A stretch of 64,000 nt of DNA from positions 245,781,818 to 245,845,817 of the forward strand of contig CM030364.1 in the NCBI GenBank assembly GCA_017893485.1, in the 5' to 3' direction. The notes beneath the pieces were generated by a model. That model was not told the DNA's origin. It worked only from the letters and a program-made list of their open reading frames with translations, and made no database searches. The DNA comes from Hemerocallis citrina (Eukaryota; Streptophyta; Magnoliopsida; Asparagales; Asphodelaceae). The first letter of the stretch is position 1, and each line of letters opens with the position of its first letter. This document shows positions 33,601-45,215 of this stretch, piece by piece. The position numbers and the translations under genes were made by a program.

Positions 33601-36600
33601 TGCAACTCGTGTTTATTCCCCCCCCCCCCCCCCCCCCCCCCCCCAACACACACACCACCCCCCTTCTCTCTCTCTCCCCCCCCCCCCCCCCCCCCCCCCC
33701 CCTTCTTCCCATAGTTTTATCTCACTTGTTCACTTTAATCATGGTTATTGGATAAATGTGTTAATTTTGAAGATAACTCTCCCATTACATAGCAGTATGG
33801 CTAAATTATTCTTTTAGCAAGATGTTTTTCTAACATCTTCTTGCAGTACAAGTCAGTATTATGTTTCTATTTATGTTTTATCTTTTTTATTCTTTATTCG
33901 AATCATCTGTCGTTAGTGTATTCCAATATTGCCTTTGGTTTCGTTGTCATTAAATTGTTCCTTGTTAAAATATACTTATCTAACTGCACACTGCACAGGA
34001 TTTTGTTATGCATAACAATGATCCTAATGATACACAGTCCTCAGAGAAAACTTGTTGTAAGATGGCTAGTGAAGGTGAAGCATCTAAAGATATGTTAAGT
34101 GAATCTCATACTATGGTTCACACTCAAGCTAATACTGGCAGTTCATACTTGATGCATGATCCCAAGATCACATGTCAAACTACTGAACAAAGGGAGGCTG
34201 ACTTCTGCACTTCTAATATGCTTGACCATTCCGGTCTATCAGATCATGCTACTAAAGTAAAGATTGAACCATCCAATCATATGCAAGAAAATCCATGCAA
34301 TGAAGTTCTAGACAACATCTTCCCAGCTGCCACAGGAATATCTGAACTATGCGAAACTGAAAGTAATGAGGTCAATCATGTCTGCCTCCAAAACGGAAGT
34401 GATGAGACCGATCATGTTAAATTGAAAGAACTGTATAATTTGATGCTATCCAATATGAATTATGACTTTGATAGCCATCCTAACTTGGAGTACAATCAAG
34501 ATAGTGGAGTTCCTGAAGTGAGACATACTGATTCGATGAATCTGTATGTTACGCATGTATTTTTAATTATCTGTCTATTTCTTATATTTAGTACTCTATT
34601 CTCACTACATTCATTGACTACAGGGGCCATTTAGGAACAAGTATCTCTGCTCCTGAGGTAAGAAAATTTATTTTAATTTTTTCTTTATGATGATTTTGTC
34701 TTTTGGCAGATATATTTAAATACTATACCTTAATATAAAATGACTCATGTTAGATTCTTTTCGGGAAAAACTTTGGTTGTTGTAATGCACATTTGCTATG
34801 ATACAATAACTGTTGGTTTGAACAGCATCCTTCAAAATAAATCTTTTGACATAAGCAGTGTTCTAAGACTTAAAAAAGAGGAAACTTTATTATTTTGGAT
34901 CCACAAGCGTCTCCATTATTTCAGATCTGTACTTCAATTATTTTCCTAATCATTTGAGAATCTTCAGCATAACTTATTTTTTGTGTTGTCGAACGCTCCC
35001 GAGAGACAAAGTCAACAGGATACAGAATACCCAAATTTATACATGGGTACGACAGATTGATTTCGTCTGCAGTGAATATCCATTTCTCCAGTCCGAGATG
35101 GAAATATGTTGTGATTTGTGACTTTTTGGGGAACATTGTTAAACTAGTTCTTCACCTTACAAAATTTGTATGTTGGAGAAATTTTTGCTGGTGGACAAGG
35201 ACGAGGACCTGAACCATGAGTGAATACAATGCAAAACATACAAGTTGCACCTATACCACAATGAGAATATGAGCAGAAGAAAGCATGTACACTCTAATAC
35301 ATAGCTCTCTCCAAGTGACTTCATGCCTTCTGATCATTCTAATGATGATGATGCAAATTAATAATGTAATATTGAATCCTGAAGATAAGGTGTGTAGTGT
35401 TTTAAAAACGAAAGAAAAAACAGGGATTAGATAGAAACTATCACTAACCCGTTTAAAAAATGGTGATTAAATGAGAAAAAGGGGGTTTGATATGGTTGTG
35501 CTTGAGCATGCATATCACTTCTATTTCTGTAACACGCCATTTGGTGTAATTCACCTTTATTCTAGAATGCTTTTCAAGCATTTGTGACATTTTTTTCTTT
35601 TTTAGATAATGCAAATTTAGTAGTGATGCCTTTTGTTTCTATTGATTAACTAATATTTGTATACAGAATGCCTCTTCTTGTGCTCCTGGTAATAATTTAA
35701 GTAGCACAGAAGAAACCATTGTTTGGGCAGTCAAGGATGAAATGCAGCCTTCTGATGCACTATTTCTGCACGAAGAATCTCATGCTAACTTAGCTGAACA
35801 TGTGGATACACCACATTTGGCCAATCCATTGATGGATTCTCATGCTAACTTAGTTGAACATGTGGATACAACACATTTGGCCAATCCATTGTTGGATTCT
35901 CCTGATTGTGCAGTTGATCATTTACAAAGTCCTAGTATTCTAAGTGATGCATCGTCGAATTCTGTTCAATCTGATAAAGATCAAGGTGAGGAAGGAGGCA
36001 TATTTTCGCTTCAAGTGTCTGCTCCTGTTGTTAGATTACCTGTTATTTCAGAGGATCCTGACAATACTAATGGTAAATCTCAGCCTGGAAGTTCATCCAC
36101 CTTCTCTGTTCAAATAAAATCTGAACCTTTGGAAGAAAATTTGGTGAACAATAATTATGAGACAAATGTTGGATGTTCTTCTGAAAAGAATGCTGAGAAG
36201 GATCAACCAAACAATGACGGAGAGTTAGTCGCTGAAAAGAATGCTGAAGAGCACTCCTGTTCGCCTGAAGTAGACTTCCAGACTAGCAATAGAGTTATAA
36301 GTTCAGTTCCATTAAACTGTACTATTAGACCGAAGCTTGAAGCTATGGAGAGTGGCCTACTAGACTCTGGTCTCGCTGTTTCATCCAACGTGCCTGATAT
36401 TGATATTTTAAGAGCTAATGTGAAAGGGGAATACAGCAATGAATTTTCAACTGATTTTATAGACCATGTTCCTTTAAGACGACGGATGGAGATGCTAGCC
36501 TGCATGGTCAATCCTTTAAAAACTGTTCCACCTCTTCAAGAATGTGGTCCTTCTAAAGTAAAAAATGCCAGAACGAGTCATGGCTCCGTCAAAAGGAAAA

Positions 36601-39600
36601 GGAAGAAGACTGCGACGTATGAATCACCTCCCTAATGCTTGTCTGACTATTGCAAGCTTTTCTAAATCTATCTAATATTTCTTATTTTCATATGGATCTG
36701 TGTAGGGATTCTGTGGAAACTGCACTAGAGGAAGATGCTCCTGGACTTCTACAGGTTTTTGCTTGGATAATTGACAGCATTTGATGCTAATATAAATCTT
36801 TTTACCAGCAGTATTCTTTGTACAGGTTCTGCTTGATAAAGGTATAAATGTTGAGGAAATTAAGCTTTACGGGAATGCGGAAGATGATTTAGCTCTACCC
36901 ATTTGCTCCTCTGAGGACTCTTTTGAAGAGCTTGAGAATATAATGTCTAAGGTTGGGAATCCTGTGAACCTGCTTGTTGTATGTTTATCTTGTTGGTTTC
37001 CTCCCTCTAATATATGGTTTATCAGAGCGTTGAGCTTGCATTGAAATGCTAATTTGTAGTTTCCTGTTTTAGCTACTTGAAAAATATTTCTTTCAGATGT
37101 ATTTAATAATGCTCCAGATTCTCAAGTGCCAAATAAGTTGTGCATGGTGCATATAACAACTTCTACTTTTAATATGGTTGTGATTATAAGGTTAATTAGG
37201 TAGTGTTTGGCCCAGCTTAAAATTAGCTTAGCTTCTCCTTTAGAAGGAGAAGCTGGGCCAAACATATATTTTGAAAAGCTCTACAAAAAGAGAAGTAGCT
37301 TTTTTTTATGAAGAAAAAGGAGCTCTAAAAGAAGCTCCCAAGATCTACTTCTAGCTTCTAGCTTCTAGCTTCTAGATCAAAACCAACAAAGAAAAAAACA
37401 AATCAAAACCCAACTCTCCCCTTCTTCTTCGATTTGAACAATCCGTTCTCTAATCAAGATTAGCTTGATGCTCTGATTGAGTCGACTTTTTCGATTTTTC
37501 TTCTTTGTACTCTTCTTCGATTTTTCTGATTGAACAATCCGTGCTCTGATTGAACAATCCGTACTCTTCTTCGATTTTTCTTCTAGCTTCTATTTCGGCC
37601 GTTCATTCAGAGCACTTAGCTTGATGCTCTGATTGAGTCGACTTTCTACTTTCATTTCTTTAGCTTAATTTATTTTATATTTTTTATTTTTGGGTGGGGG
37701 ACATATCAGCCATGGTGACCGTACTCTAATCAAGATTAGGGATTAGGGATTAGAGATTTGGTGAAGATGATGTATAAAAGTAGCTTTTAATTGATATATG
37801 CCAAACAACTTCTAGCTTAAAAGTAGCTTTAAAGTTAAAAAAAAAGCTGACTATCCAAACAGCTTCAGCTTTTAATTTCAAAGCTGTACTTTCTAGCTTC
37901 TCCTTCTGAAGTAGCTTTAAAGCTAAAAAAAGCTAGGCCAAACGCACCCTTATAAAGTTATCCTTTTGACTAGTAAATATTAATGTCCTTATACTTAATT
38001 TTGCTTATATTACATCTGCTAGGCTGAGTAGTATATTTTAAATGTCAATTATCTGAAGATTAATATTGTTAACTTTCTTGTTTCATTACGTTAATCTCTT
38101 TTTTGGTCTGATTTATATTGCCCCAGTGCATTTTTCCCTAATTCTGCTGATTCATGGTTGTGCTGCATTGCATTGGTTCAACTTTCCATTATCTAGGAGA
38201 TACCTGCTAATTTTGAATATCTAATGATAACGATGTTTACCAACAGATATGGCTGCTTGTACTCATTTTTAATAGTCACTTATCTTCTTTCTTTCAGTTA
38301 TTTTCTGAAGGCCCATCCATATTCAAGTTTCCTTCGATACGACAAATAAAAGGAGCCAAAGCTGTTTACTGTTTAGCATGCTTGATCTCACTTATTGAAC
38401 AGGTGGGAAGTTTCTTTTAGAAACCGGAATATTAAGATCTGATTTGTAATTGTTTGAGATGTAATGCTATCATTTTATTTCTTAACTGCATGTGCTTCTG
38501 TGGTTTGTAGACACGGTATCTCCAATTCCGTCAAAGTCCTGTTGAGTGGGGATGGTGTAGAGATCTGCAATCATTCATTTTTGTTTTTGAGAAGCATAAC
38601 AGGTTTGAGATTTTTCGCTGGGTTCCTCTCTATATACATTTCAGTTTTAATTTTTGGATGCACCTAAAAAAGGGTGGTTTGAAAGATTTTAATTTGATGC
38701 AGGATAGTTTTGGAACGTCCTGAATATGGGTATGCCACATATTTCTTTGAGTTTGTGGAGTCTTTGCCTGTTAACTGGCAGATCAAAAGACTAGTGACAG
38801 CAATGAAGCTTCCCTGCTGCAGCAGGACTGTCCTCCTTGAGAACAAGCCATTATTGGTAAGATTTCTTGCTTCTCTTTCTCTTCCTATTTGTTTGAGATT
38901 CATAAGTTTCAGTAACTGATTTGAGATGCATGGGCTAAGGAAATAAACTCTTTGCTAAGGAACACTGAGAAGCAACGTTATATATAACGGTATGCCAAGT
39001 GATGCAATTTTTGCTCTGCATACAGTGTAAATTGCATAATTGTTTTCCGCTTGTTAAAGACAATTCACAAAAATCTGGAAGTCAAGAACTTCAGGTAAAA
39101 TCAGTTAAATTCAAAAAAAATTAAGATAACCATCTTTTGTACACTTAATCTTATTATTCACCATCCATGAACAAAACTATCAGTAAATAATGCGGGCGGC
39201 ATCAATGCCAAAAAAAGAAACTCAGCAAGATGCTTCAGTGCTGTTGCACAAAGAGCTGGTTGGCTGTGTTGTTAGTTTTTTTAAAAAACAGTTCTAGCTT
39301 TGGGTTGGGTTTCATGCCCAAATAAAAATTGCCAATTTCCTAAATCATTTATGTGGGTGCATAAATATAATTGTTAGTATGCGGAAGCATAAGTAATGTT
39401 GGCAGCATTTAAGGGCGTATGCAGGACCTTTTCCATGGGGTTGCAGTTCATAGCACATGTACATGTCGTATAACCTGTGGTTTGGAACACTTGAGTCCGA
39501 GGAGGAAAAGAGATAAACTTTGATTAGCTTTATTGTTTCTACTTTTGAATGCATGTTTAATTGTATAAAGCTTAAACACAGTAGAGATGATTGTTCTTAG

Positions 39601-42489
39601 AAAGATAAGGCAAAGGAAGCAGGCAGCCAGTATTGAGCTCTCATCCCCTCTCTTTTTTTTGCCTGGTATTGTCTGGGAACACTAAGAACAATGCTGATCT
39701 TTTCAAAGCCCTAAACTTCTACAGTTGTACTTTTTCTTCCAGTTTATCTAGTTTGCTCAGTTTTATTATTGAGTAACACTGTCCAATGCGTTTCGGCCTT
39801 TACCAGTCCTAGTATGCACATTAGCAGGCCATTTAGTGAACTGTAAATATGACACAAACTCAACATTATCTGTAAACTTAACAAGGACCAATTTTTTATA
39901 CAACGGTATTCAAGATTTTGAAGGTGCTTACGATATCACGATGTTATTGGTTTAGTCTTTAGAGTCAGTTTTGATTTTTGGTTTTTAGATGAGGTCAATA
40001 ATAGCTGGTGGATCATACCAATAGTGATTAGACATATGCAAATGTTCTGGAAAGATGAATTGTTATACTAGCAACTTGCAAATACTCTTCTGTTTACATA
40101 ATTGGCATAACATCCGCTGAAACTGTTGAGAGTTCCTGGTGGCATAATCTGCCGTGTCTTGTGTGTATTATGTTCTTTTCTCTTTCCAGTGTTTGTTCTG
40201 TCAATTCCATGCACATAAAAGCCAGGCATTCTGTTGCATTAAGTGAATTATTTATAAAGGAGCGATATCTTAATGACAACATAGTTTTCACAGACATGAT
40301 TACTGATGCTAATTCCCTCTTTTTTTCTTATTAATAAAATTTGCCACGTGCGTTGGTTGGGTCGATAATGGTCGATTATGAATAATAGCACACTTACTAT
40401 TAATCTATAGTAGTACAGATAAGGGTATTAGAATGTCTAGAGTTGGTGCCAGTATTCTTCAACATATATCTTGGGGAATGCTTCGTTATATTTCCTGCCA
40501 TGGCCTTACCATGTCTGTCCGTATGCACAAAGGCAACCACTGAGATAGTGAGATGCCTATATGCAGTTAATATGTAGGTGACAACACTAGTTTTGAAGGT
40601 GGTTCATGGTTAGTGTTACTTACGCACGTGCAAATGCACCAGACATCATCCCAATTTTAGACCTTTTACATGTGCAGTAGTATATACTTGAATTCATGTG
40701 TAGACATTACAATGATGGTGACTGTTAGTCATACATCTAATATGTGTCTGTAGATAAATTAATTGGAAAAAAAAATACGAATTAATTTTGAAAAATTAAT
40801 GGATCAATTTAAGTAATTTTTTTTTACAAATTAAGTATTTTCAATTACAAACATTTTAACTAGTTTTAAGAATTTTTAATGCATAATAAAAGTAGAACAC
40901 TAAAAATAGGTAGACCAAATAATACAATTTTTATTTAAATATGAGGAAAAAAATAAAATATAAGCTACAAATAAATTGATGTTCTACACAAATACATCTT
41001 CATTGGATGAAGAGGATTCACATGAACAGAAAATTCACATATCGGAATTTTTAATCATAGGATCAGTGGTTTCGGGTTGGGATCGGCTGATCCATCCGAG
41101 TCAATTACTAACTCGGCCGATCCCCAAGTTATATCTCCGATCCCGAGATTTAGGGGTTGTGTCTTGAACGGCCCTTTGGAAAAGGGTCTTGAAAAACGGT
41201 CCAATGCATCCGATCGGGATCGGGAGTAGCCAATCTTTAAAACCTTTGATCAAAACTCATTTGTTGCTAAACTTCACTCACCTTCATTCATAATGTTTGT
41301 CTTAAGACTTTGAGTTATTCTCTTATTACCCATCTACTTTCATTTTTTTGAAAGTAGAATCTTTTGATTCTTTGATATAATTTAGAAGACCATTCAAGAA
41401 GCTCAACTTTCTTGTCAGGTTTACTACTGAAGGTAGTTAATTCTGGACTTAATTATACTTTTAAAATTTAACAGCCATGTTCTCACAAAGAAGCATATGA
41501 AAGGGAACGAAAGAAAACCTTGTTCTCTATCAGGGGTTGTTTCATCACAGAAGGGAAGTTCTCTCTTCCTTCTGGGTTAAAATTCCTTCACCACGGTGTG
41601 CAGAACTTATAACTGGGAGCTTTATGTTCCATTGACAGAAAGTTACACTGTTCTGAATGACTTCTGCCAATTTGATTTAGATGGTTTAGTCTTTTCCTCG
41701 AGATTGTCTCTTCAAATTATAAAATCACCCTTAATCACCAGTCAAATTCTTTTCTATTAATTGGCCATTCTGTTTCTATGCAGCCTGTGAATTCGTGATT
41801 CAGGATATTGAATAGGAGTTACAAATAACTCGTCATTCTTTTATGAAAGTTTTTAGAACACACTTGTAATGACAAGTGACAACATTTTTCTTGATAGGAG
41901 ACATGGCTATATATATATATATAGGGTAGCGATCGGGCTACGATAAGCATCGTGAGAACTCCACGTCTATCTATCCTATGAATGATCCGAACCGTTCACA
42001 TTGTTTAACATGCTCAAATTGTTTAACATATTTCAACTAATGTCCCAAACAATAGTTCTCACGTGAGGAGTTCTCACTGGATCGTGGCCTTGGGTATATA
42101 CAGGGTATTGTTCAAGAGAGCACCATATTTGAGAGTACTCTGTGAGCACTTGTTGATATGAACCCCCCCCCCCCCCCCCCCCGCGTGAACTGTTCATCTT
42201 GTTCTACATGCCTTAGATAGCTCCAGCGTGTGAAATCAAGTTATCTGAAGTTCTTTTGTTTATGTTTTACAGAGTCACAAAATTGTATGGTTAAAAATTA
42301 TTTATTTTCTACCAACATGATGGATGGGCAAATGAATGCCAAATAACTTGATTTCACATCCTGGGGCTATGTTATGCATGTAGGACAAGAGGAACGGTTC
42401 AGATTTTTGATAAGGGGGTTCGTGTCGATGGGTTCTCAATTAGTGCCCGCTAAGGCCTTGAGAGCACAGTGCTCTCTTGAAGACTCCCT

Positions 42490-42521
<32 letters not shown>

Positions 42522-43564
42522 CGTGGATATATATGGTATGTATGTGTGTATGCGTGTTCATGAGTGCAATGGTTATGGTTGTTTATTTTATGTATAAAAT
42601 CTATCTCACAAGCTATTGACCATTTACATCCCTGAATGTTGTTTTGGTAGCAAGTTTGGATTGTTGGATTACAGCAATTGTTAGATCCAGATTATATATT
42701 ATATTACCTATTAAACTATAAATTCTTTTTATTTATAGTTTGAATTCCCAATAGTCATCTGTCCTAGTTCTACCGTATCTTTTGTTTCATTTCTTCTGGA
42801 ACAATCCCAAAAACTTTTTGGATTATGGATCTACTACCAGCAATTCAATGCGTAATCTCAGTCTAATCTTCAGTGATCATGTCTCGACCCTTCAGTTAAC
42901 CATCACACTACCTCTCATGTCACTCTTTTACCCTGCTTTCTCTAATATTCTTATAAAGTTTCTCTTTCCCAATGATACATCTATCAATGAAGTTTACAAA
43001 GACACTTTACCGACATGGGTCATGCCACTCAGATCAGGTTTGGGGATGGATGGCAAGACCCATTTGAAGTTGGTGCAGCACAGTAATCAGCAACCTTTGT
43101 GTGAACCTCGAGAAATTTTCTAAGATACAAGATAATCTCATTGAGCATGAAAAAATTGAACGTTATGCATAATTGTATTTAGGAGATATTTGTATATTTC
43201 ATGGATAAGGTAAATTACAAGTTCTTGATATTTCCTGTAAGTTTACAGATTGACGTCAACTATTTGCACATTTGCTTTCTTAATTAAGGTTGGAGAAGAC
43301 CTAACAGAAGGCGAAGCATGTGTTATGGAGGAATACGGTTGGGCACGGAACACTGGGCTGGGAACTATGCTCAACTATTGCGACCGGGTGGTGCATGACA
43401 GGAGAAATGAGAGGTACAGCATCGAATGGAGGGCAAAAATTGGGAAGCTTCTTATGAGAGGCCATGATAGTGGCCGCATTGTACTTTCTGATCTCCCTAA
43501 AAAGGCTGCAGAATACATGGAGTGTCGAAGTCCTGAACCTGAGCTGGAAACCTACAGCAAGTAG
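28522..43564 (+). CDS. SOG1-like NAC transcription factor with a large C-terminal extension (13 exons, 1053 aa)
   Basis: Joined exons: 28522-28596, 29486-29651, 29739-30145, 30437-30619, 33999-34543, 34624-34657, 35667-36616, 36706-36754, 36826-36951, 38298-38402, 38511-38602, 38703-38856, 43289-43564. All introns are GT-AG, phases match at every junction, and the total is 3162 nt with no internal stop. The N-terminus (residues about 27-210) is a NAC domain; [25 protein letters not shown] and TNWVMHQYH match SOG1, the plant regulator of the DNA-damage response, rather than ordinary NACs. A long acidic linker (about 216-780) and an unnamed C-terminal domain (about 790-1053) follow. Arabidopsis SOG1 is about 450 residues, so this is more than twice as long. 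Gene structure is inferred from sequence alone. Confidence 0.85.
32143..32949. mobile_element. Foldback Mutator-like element 1, made of palindromic words (intron 4)
   Basis: The whole 807 bp is a near-perfect inverted repeat centred near 32540, with ends GATTTTTTTACCAAACTATC and its inverse. It is flanked by a 10-bp duplication (GAAAACTTGG at 32133, GAAAACTTCG at 32950), the size typical of Mutator-like elements. Inside each arm are repeated copies of a 17-bp palindrome, CGCTAAC-NNN-GTTAGCG, about twelve in all. No transposase is encoded. The RNA could form a very long hairpin. Confidence 0.85.
33181..33577 (+). repeat. Tandem duplication of about 200 bp in intron 4
   Basis: Two copies (about 33181-33385 and 33386-33577) share 'gccatcagttttcaacgagg', 'gagtattcatttctcagg' and 'cttaaggttcagtgggg', with small differences. 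The sequence is noncoding. Confidence 0.8.
33620..33702. repeat. Poly-C / CT low-complexity tract in intron 4
   Basis: Two C runs of about 24 and 23 bases surround 'aacacacacacc' and 'ttctctctctct'. Homopolymers of this length are prone to sequencing or assembly error, so exact lengths are unreliable. Confidence 0.9.
33999..36616 (+). CDS. Linker exons 5-7 of the SOG1-like gene
   Basis: Exon 5 (33999-34543), a 34-nt microexon 6 (34624-34657) and exon 7 (35667-36616) encode an acidic Ser/Asn-rich region that looks unstructured. It holds four SUMO consensus motifs: VKIE (about 364), VKDE (about 492), IKSE (about 620) and VKGE (about 722), plus RPKLE (about 692). Exon 7 contains an in-frame 60-bp tandem duplication (35781-35900) and ends in a basic cluster KRKRKK that could act as a nuclear localisation signal. 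Open frames continue past exon 5 into the intron, but the GTATGT donor at 34544 and matching phase favour splicing. Confidence 0.8.
36706..43564 (+). CDS. C-terminal domain exons 8-13 of the SOG1-like gene
   Basis: These exons encode about 260 ordered-looking residues: [17 protein letters not shown], then [55 protein letters not shown] and [18 protein letters not shown] followed by [17 protein letters not shown]. The mix of buried aromatic and charged residues and the dense codon-phase agreement indicate a conserved folded domain. I do not recognise it as a named family. Residues LLEN.PLL and VGEDL are split by the 4.4-kb last intron. The stop is TAG at 43562-43564. It could be a separate downstream gene fused by my joining, but no start, promoter or stop separates it from exon 7. 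Confidence 0.82.
37199..37949. mobile_element. Tourist-like (PIF/Harbinger-type) MITE in intron 9
   Basis: The ends are GGTAGTGTTTGGCC and, inverted, GGGTGCGTTTGGCCTAGC, with TTA on both sides (37196-37198, 37950-37952), the usual PIF/Harbinger target. Subterminal parts carry many 'agctt' and 'aaagctac' motifs in both orientations. The interior has repeated 'gcttgatgctctgattgag' (about 37465 and 37617). No coding region. Confidence 0.7.
41910..42100. mobile_element. Small MITE-like inverted-repeat element in intron 12
   Basis: It lies between a TA run (41909-41922) and 'gggtatata' (42092). The subterminal parts 'atcgtgagaactcc' and 'ggagttctcactggatcgt' are inverted repeats. Class and exact ends are unsure. 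Confidence 0.55.
42101..42490. mobile_element. Second MITE-like element in intron 12
   Basis: The ends 'gggtattgttcaagagagcac' and 'gtgctctcttgaagactccct' are inverted repeats, with inner inverted stretches 'gtgtgaaatcaagttat' and 'ataacttgatttcaca'. It contains a run of about 20 C (42163-42182). It abuts a (TG)n tract at 42491-42519. Confidence 0.65.
42491..42519. repeat. (TG)n microsatellite
   Basis: About 14 TG dinucleotides directly after the second MITE in intron 12. Confidence 0.9.
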
Positions 43565-43582
43565 AGAACTAGATTTTCTTCT

Positions 43583-43585
<3 letters not shown>

Positions 43586-43645
<60 letters not shown>
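43586..43645. repeat. (TA)n microsatellite in the 3' untranslated region
   Basis: About 30 TA dinucleotides, starting 22 bp after the stop codon of the SOG1-like gene, therefore probably within its 3' untranslated region. The rest of 43646-44090 shows no other structure. Confidence 0.9.
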
Positions 43646-43647
<2 letters not shown>

Positions 43648-44100
43648 TTTGAGCAGTTGTGTTTGAGATGGTTTTAGAGGTGATGGTGTGCCATGTATGT
43701 ATGTCGCTGTTGTTAATTTGCTCTAAAAATGTATTTTCTGTTTGTCGTACTGATTTATTTACAGTCAATTTATAGGTACTTCTAGTGATGGCAATGTTTT
43801 TTGGTTGAATGTGAAATAATTAAGTGTTTAATTCGAGCCTTTAAGAGCTATCTGCCAAGATATTGCGAAGCAGGCAACTACTGATTATTTCCCATCATTT
43901 AGTACCAAACTTTATACTATTATTTACACCTCAATTCTATGCGTAGTGAACCTATTGTGTGTGAAGCCAAAAATATTTTTCATGAAATGTTCCATAAAGT
44001 TCCTGGCAAAAGATGGCGGTGAGATGTTTTCTTTTTATTTACGTAATTGGAATGAATTGGAGACAGCAATTGGGCGATGAGCTTGTTGTATTTAGAGCGC

Positions 44101-45215
44101 GATTTTTTTTTGTCAAAATGACACTTTTTGAAAGTTTTTCCAAACTGACCTACTTTTTTTTAAAAATTCCTAACTGACCTACTCGCTGTCTCAAAAGGTG
44201 AGTTTGGTAAAAATTTCATCGCTTTTTGATATAGCGAGTGAGGTTTTGGTTTTTTTATTATTTCTCCCTAGTCAAGACTCTCAAACTTGTTTTTTGAGAC
44301 AACGAGTGTCGTTTGGGGGTTTTTAATACCCCAGGCTCGTTGTTTTGAACTCACTCTCTCTTTCAACTCTCTATCTCCCTCTTCCTCTTCTAACCCCGAA
44401 ACCCTAACCCATTTTGTCGATCTTTCTTGTTAATTTGGTTGCCAAACTTTCTTGTGCGCTTCATTAATTCATTAGTATTCTATCTTTTTACACAGAATTT
44501 AGAAATGGATTAATGATTAATTAATATGATACATTTCTTCTTTTATATATGAAATTAGTATGATACATGTATTCTGATGATCTCAGAGCATAATTTTCTG
44601 TTATCATCATCATCATCATCATCTCATATATGTGTGTAATTAAGCATGTTATCTTACATATATTCTGATGATTTCAAATTAAGCATTACTTTCTATTCTA
44701 TTATCACCATCTCATGTATGTGTGTATAATCGTGTTGTCTTACTCTATGACTCAAAGATAAAATAGAAAAGTTCGGATTGCAATGGAATTATACCGATAC
44801 AAGTTCAGTTACCTTATACTTTCTAACAATAGATAGTTCATATGATAAGACATTTCTAAAACAACGGAAAAAAAAAGGACAAAATGGGTTAGGGTTTCGG
44901 GGTTAGAAGAGGAAGAGGGAGATAGAGAGTTGAAAGAGAGAGTGAGTTCGAAACAGCGAGCCTGGGGTATTAAAAACCCCAAACGACATTCGCTGTCTCA
45001 AAAAGCGAGTTTGGGAAAAACCCACTCGCTTTATGAGACAGCGAGTCTTGGCCAGGGAGAAATAAAAAAAATTCGAACACGCTGTCTCAAAAAGCGATGA
45101 GATTTTTACCAAACTCGCTTTTTGAGACAGCAAGCAGGTCAGTTTGGAAAGTTTTTAAAAAGTAGGTCAGTTTGGAAAAAACTTTCAAAAAGTGGGTAAT
45201 TTTGGGAAAAAATTC
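44101..45215. mobile_element. Foldback Mutator-like element 2, downstream of the SOG1-like gene
   Basis: It is flanked by a perfect 10-bp duplication TTTAGAGCGC (44091-44100 and 45216-45225). The arms of about 310-320 bp are near-perfect inverted repeats, ending GATTTTTTTTT and the inverse of GAATTTTTTCCC, around a nonpalindromic AT-rich loop of about 460 bp. The arms are filled with short words such as 'cgctgtctcaaaaagcga' in both orientations. Its design matches element 1 although the words differ. Confidence 0.85.

Noticed and set aside
40980..41250. 'gatcgg/ccgatc'-rich patch in intron 12 (41060-41230)
   Set aside because: Looks like a repeat fragment but no ends, duplication or coding potential could be defined.
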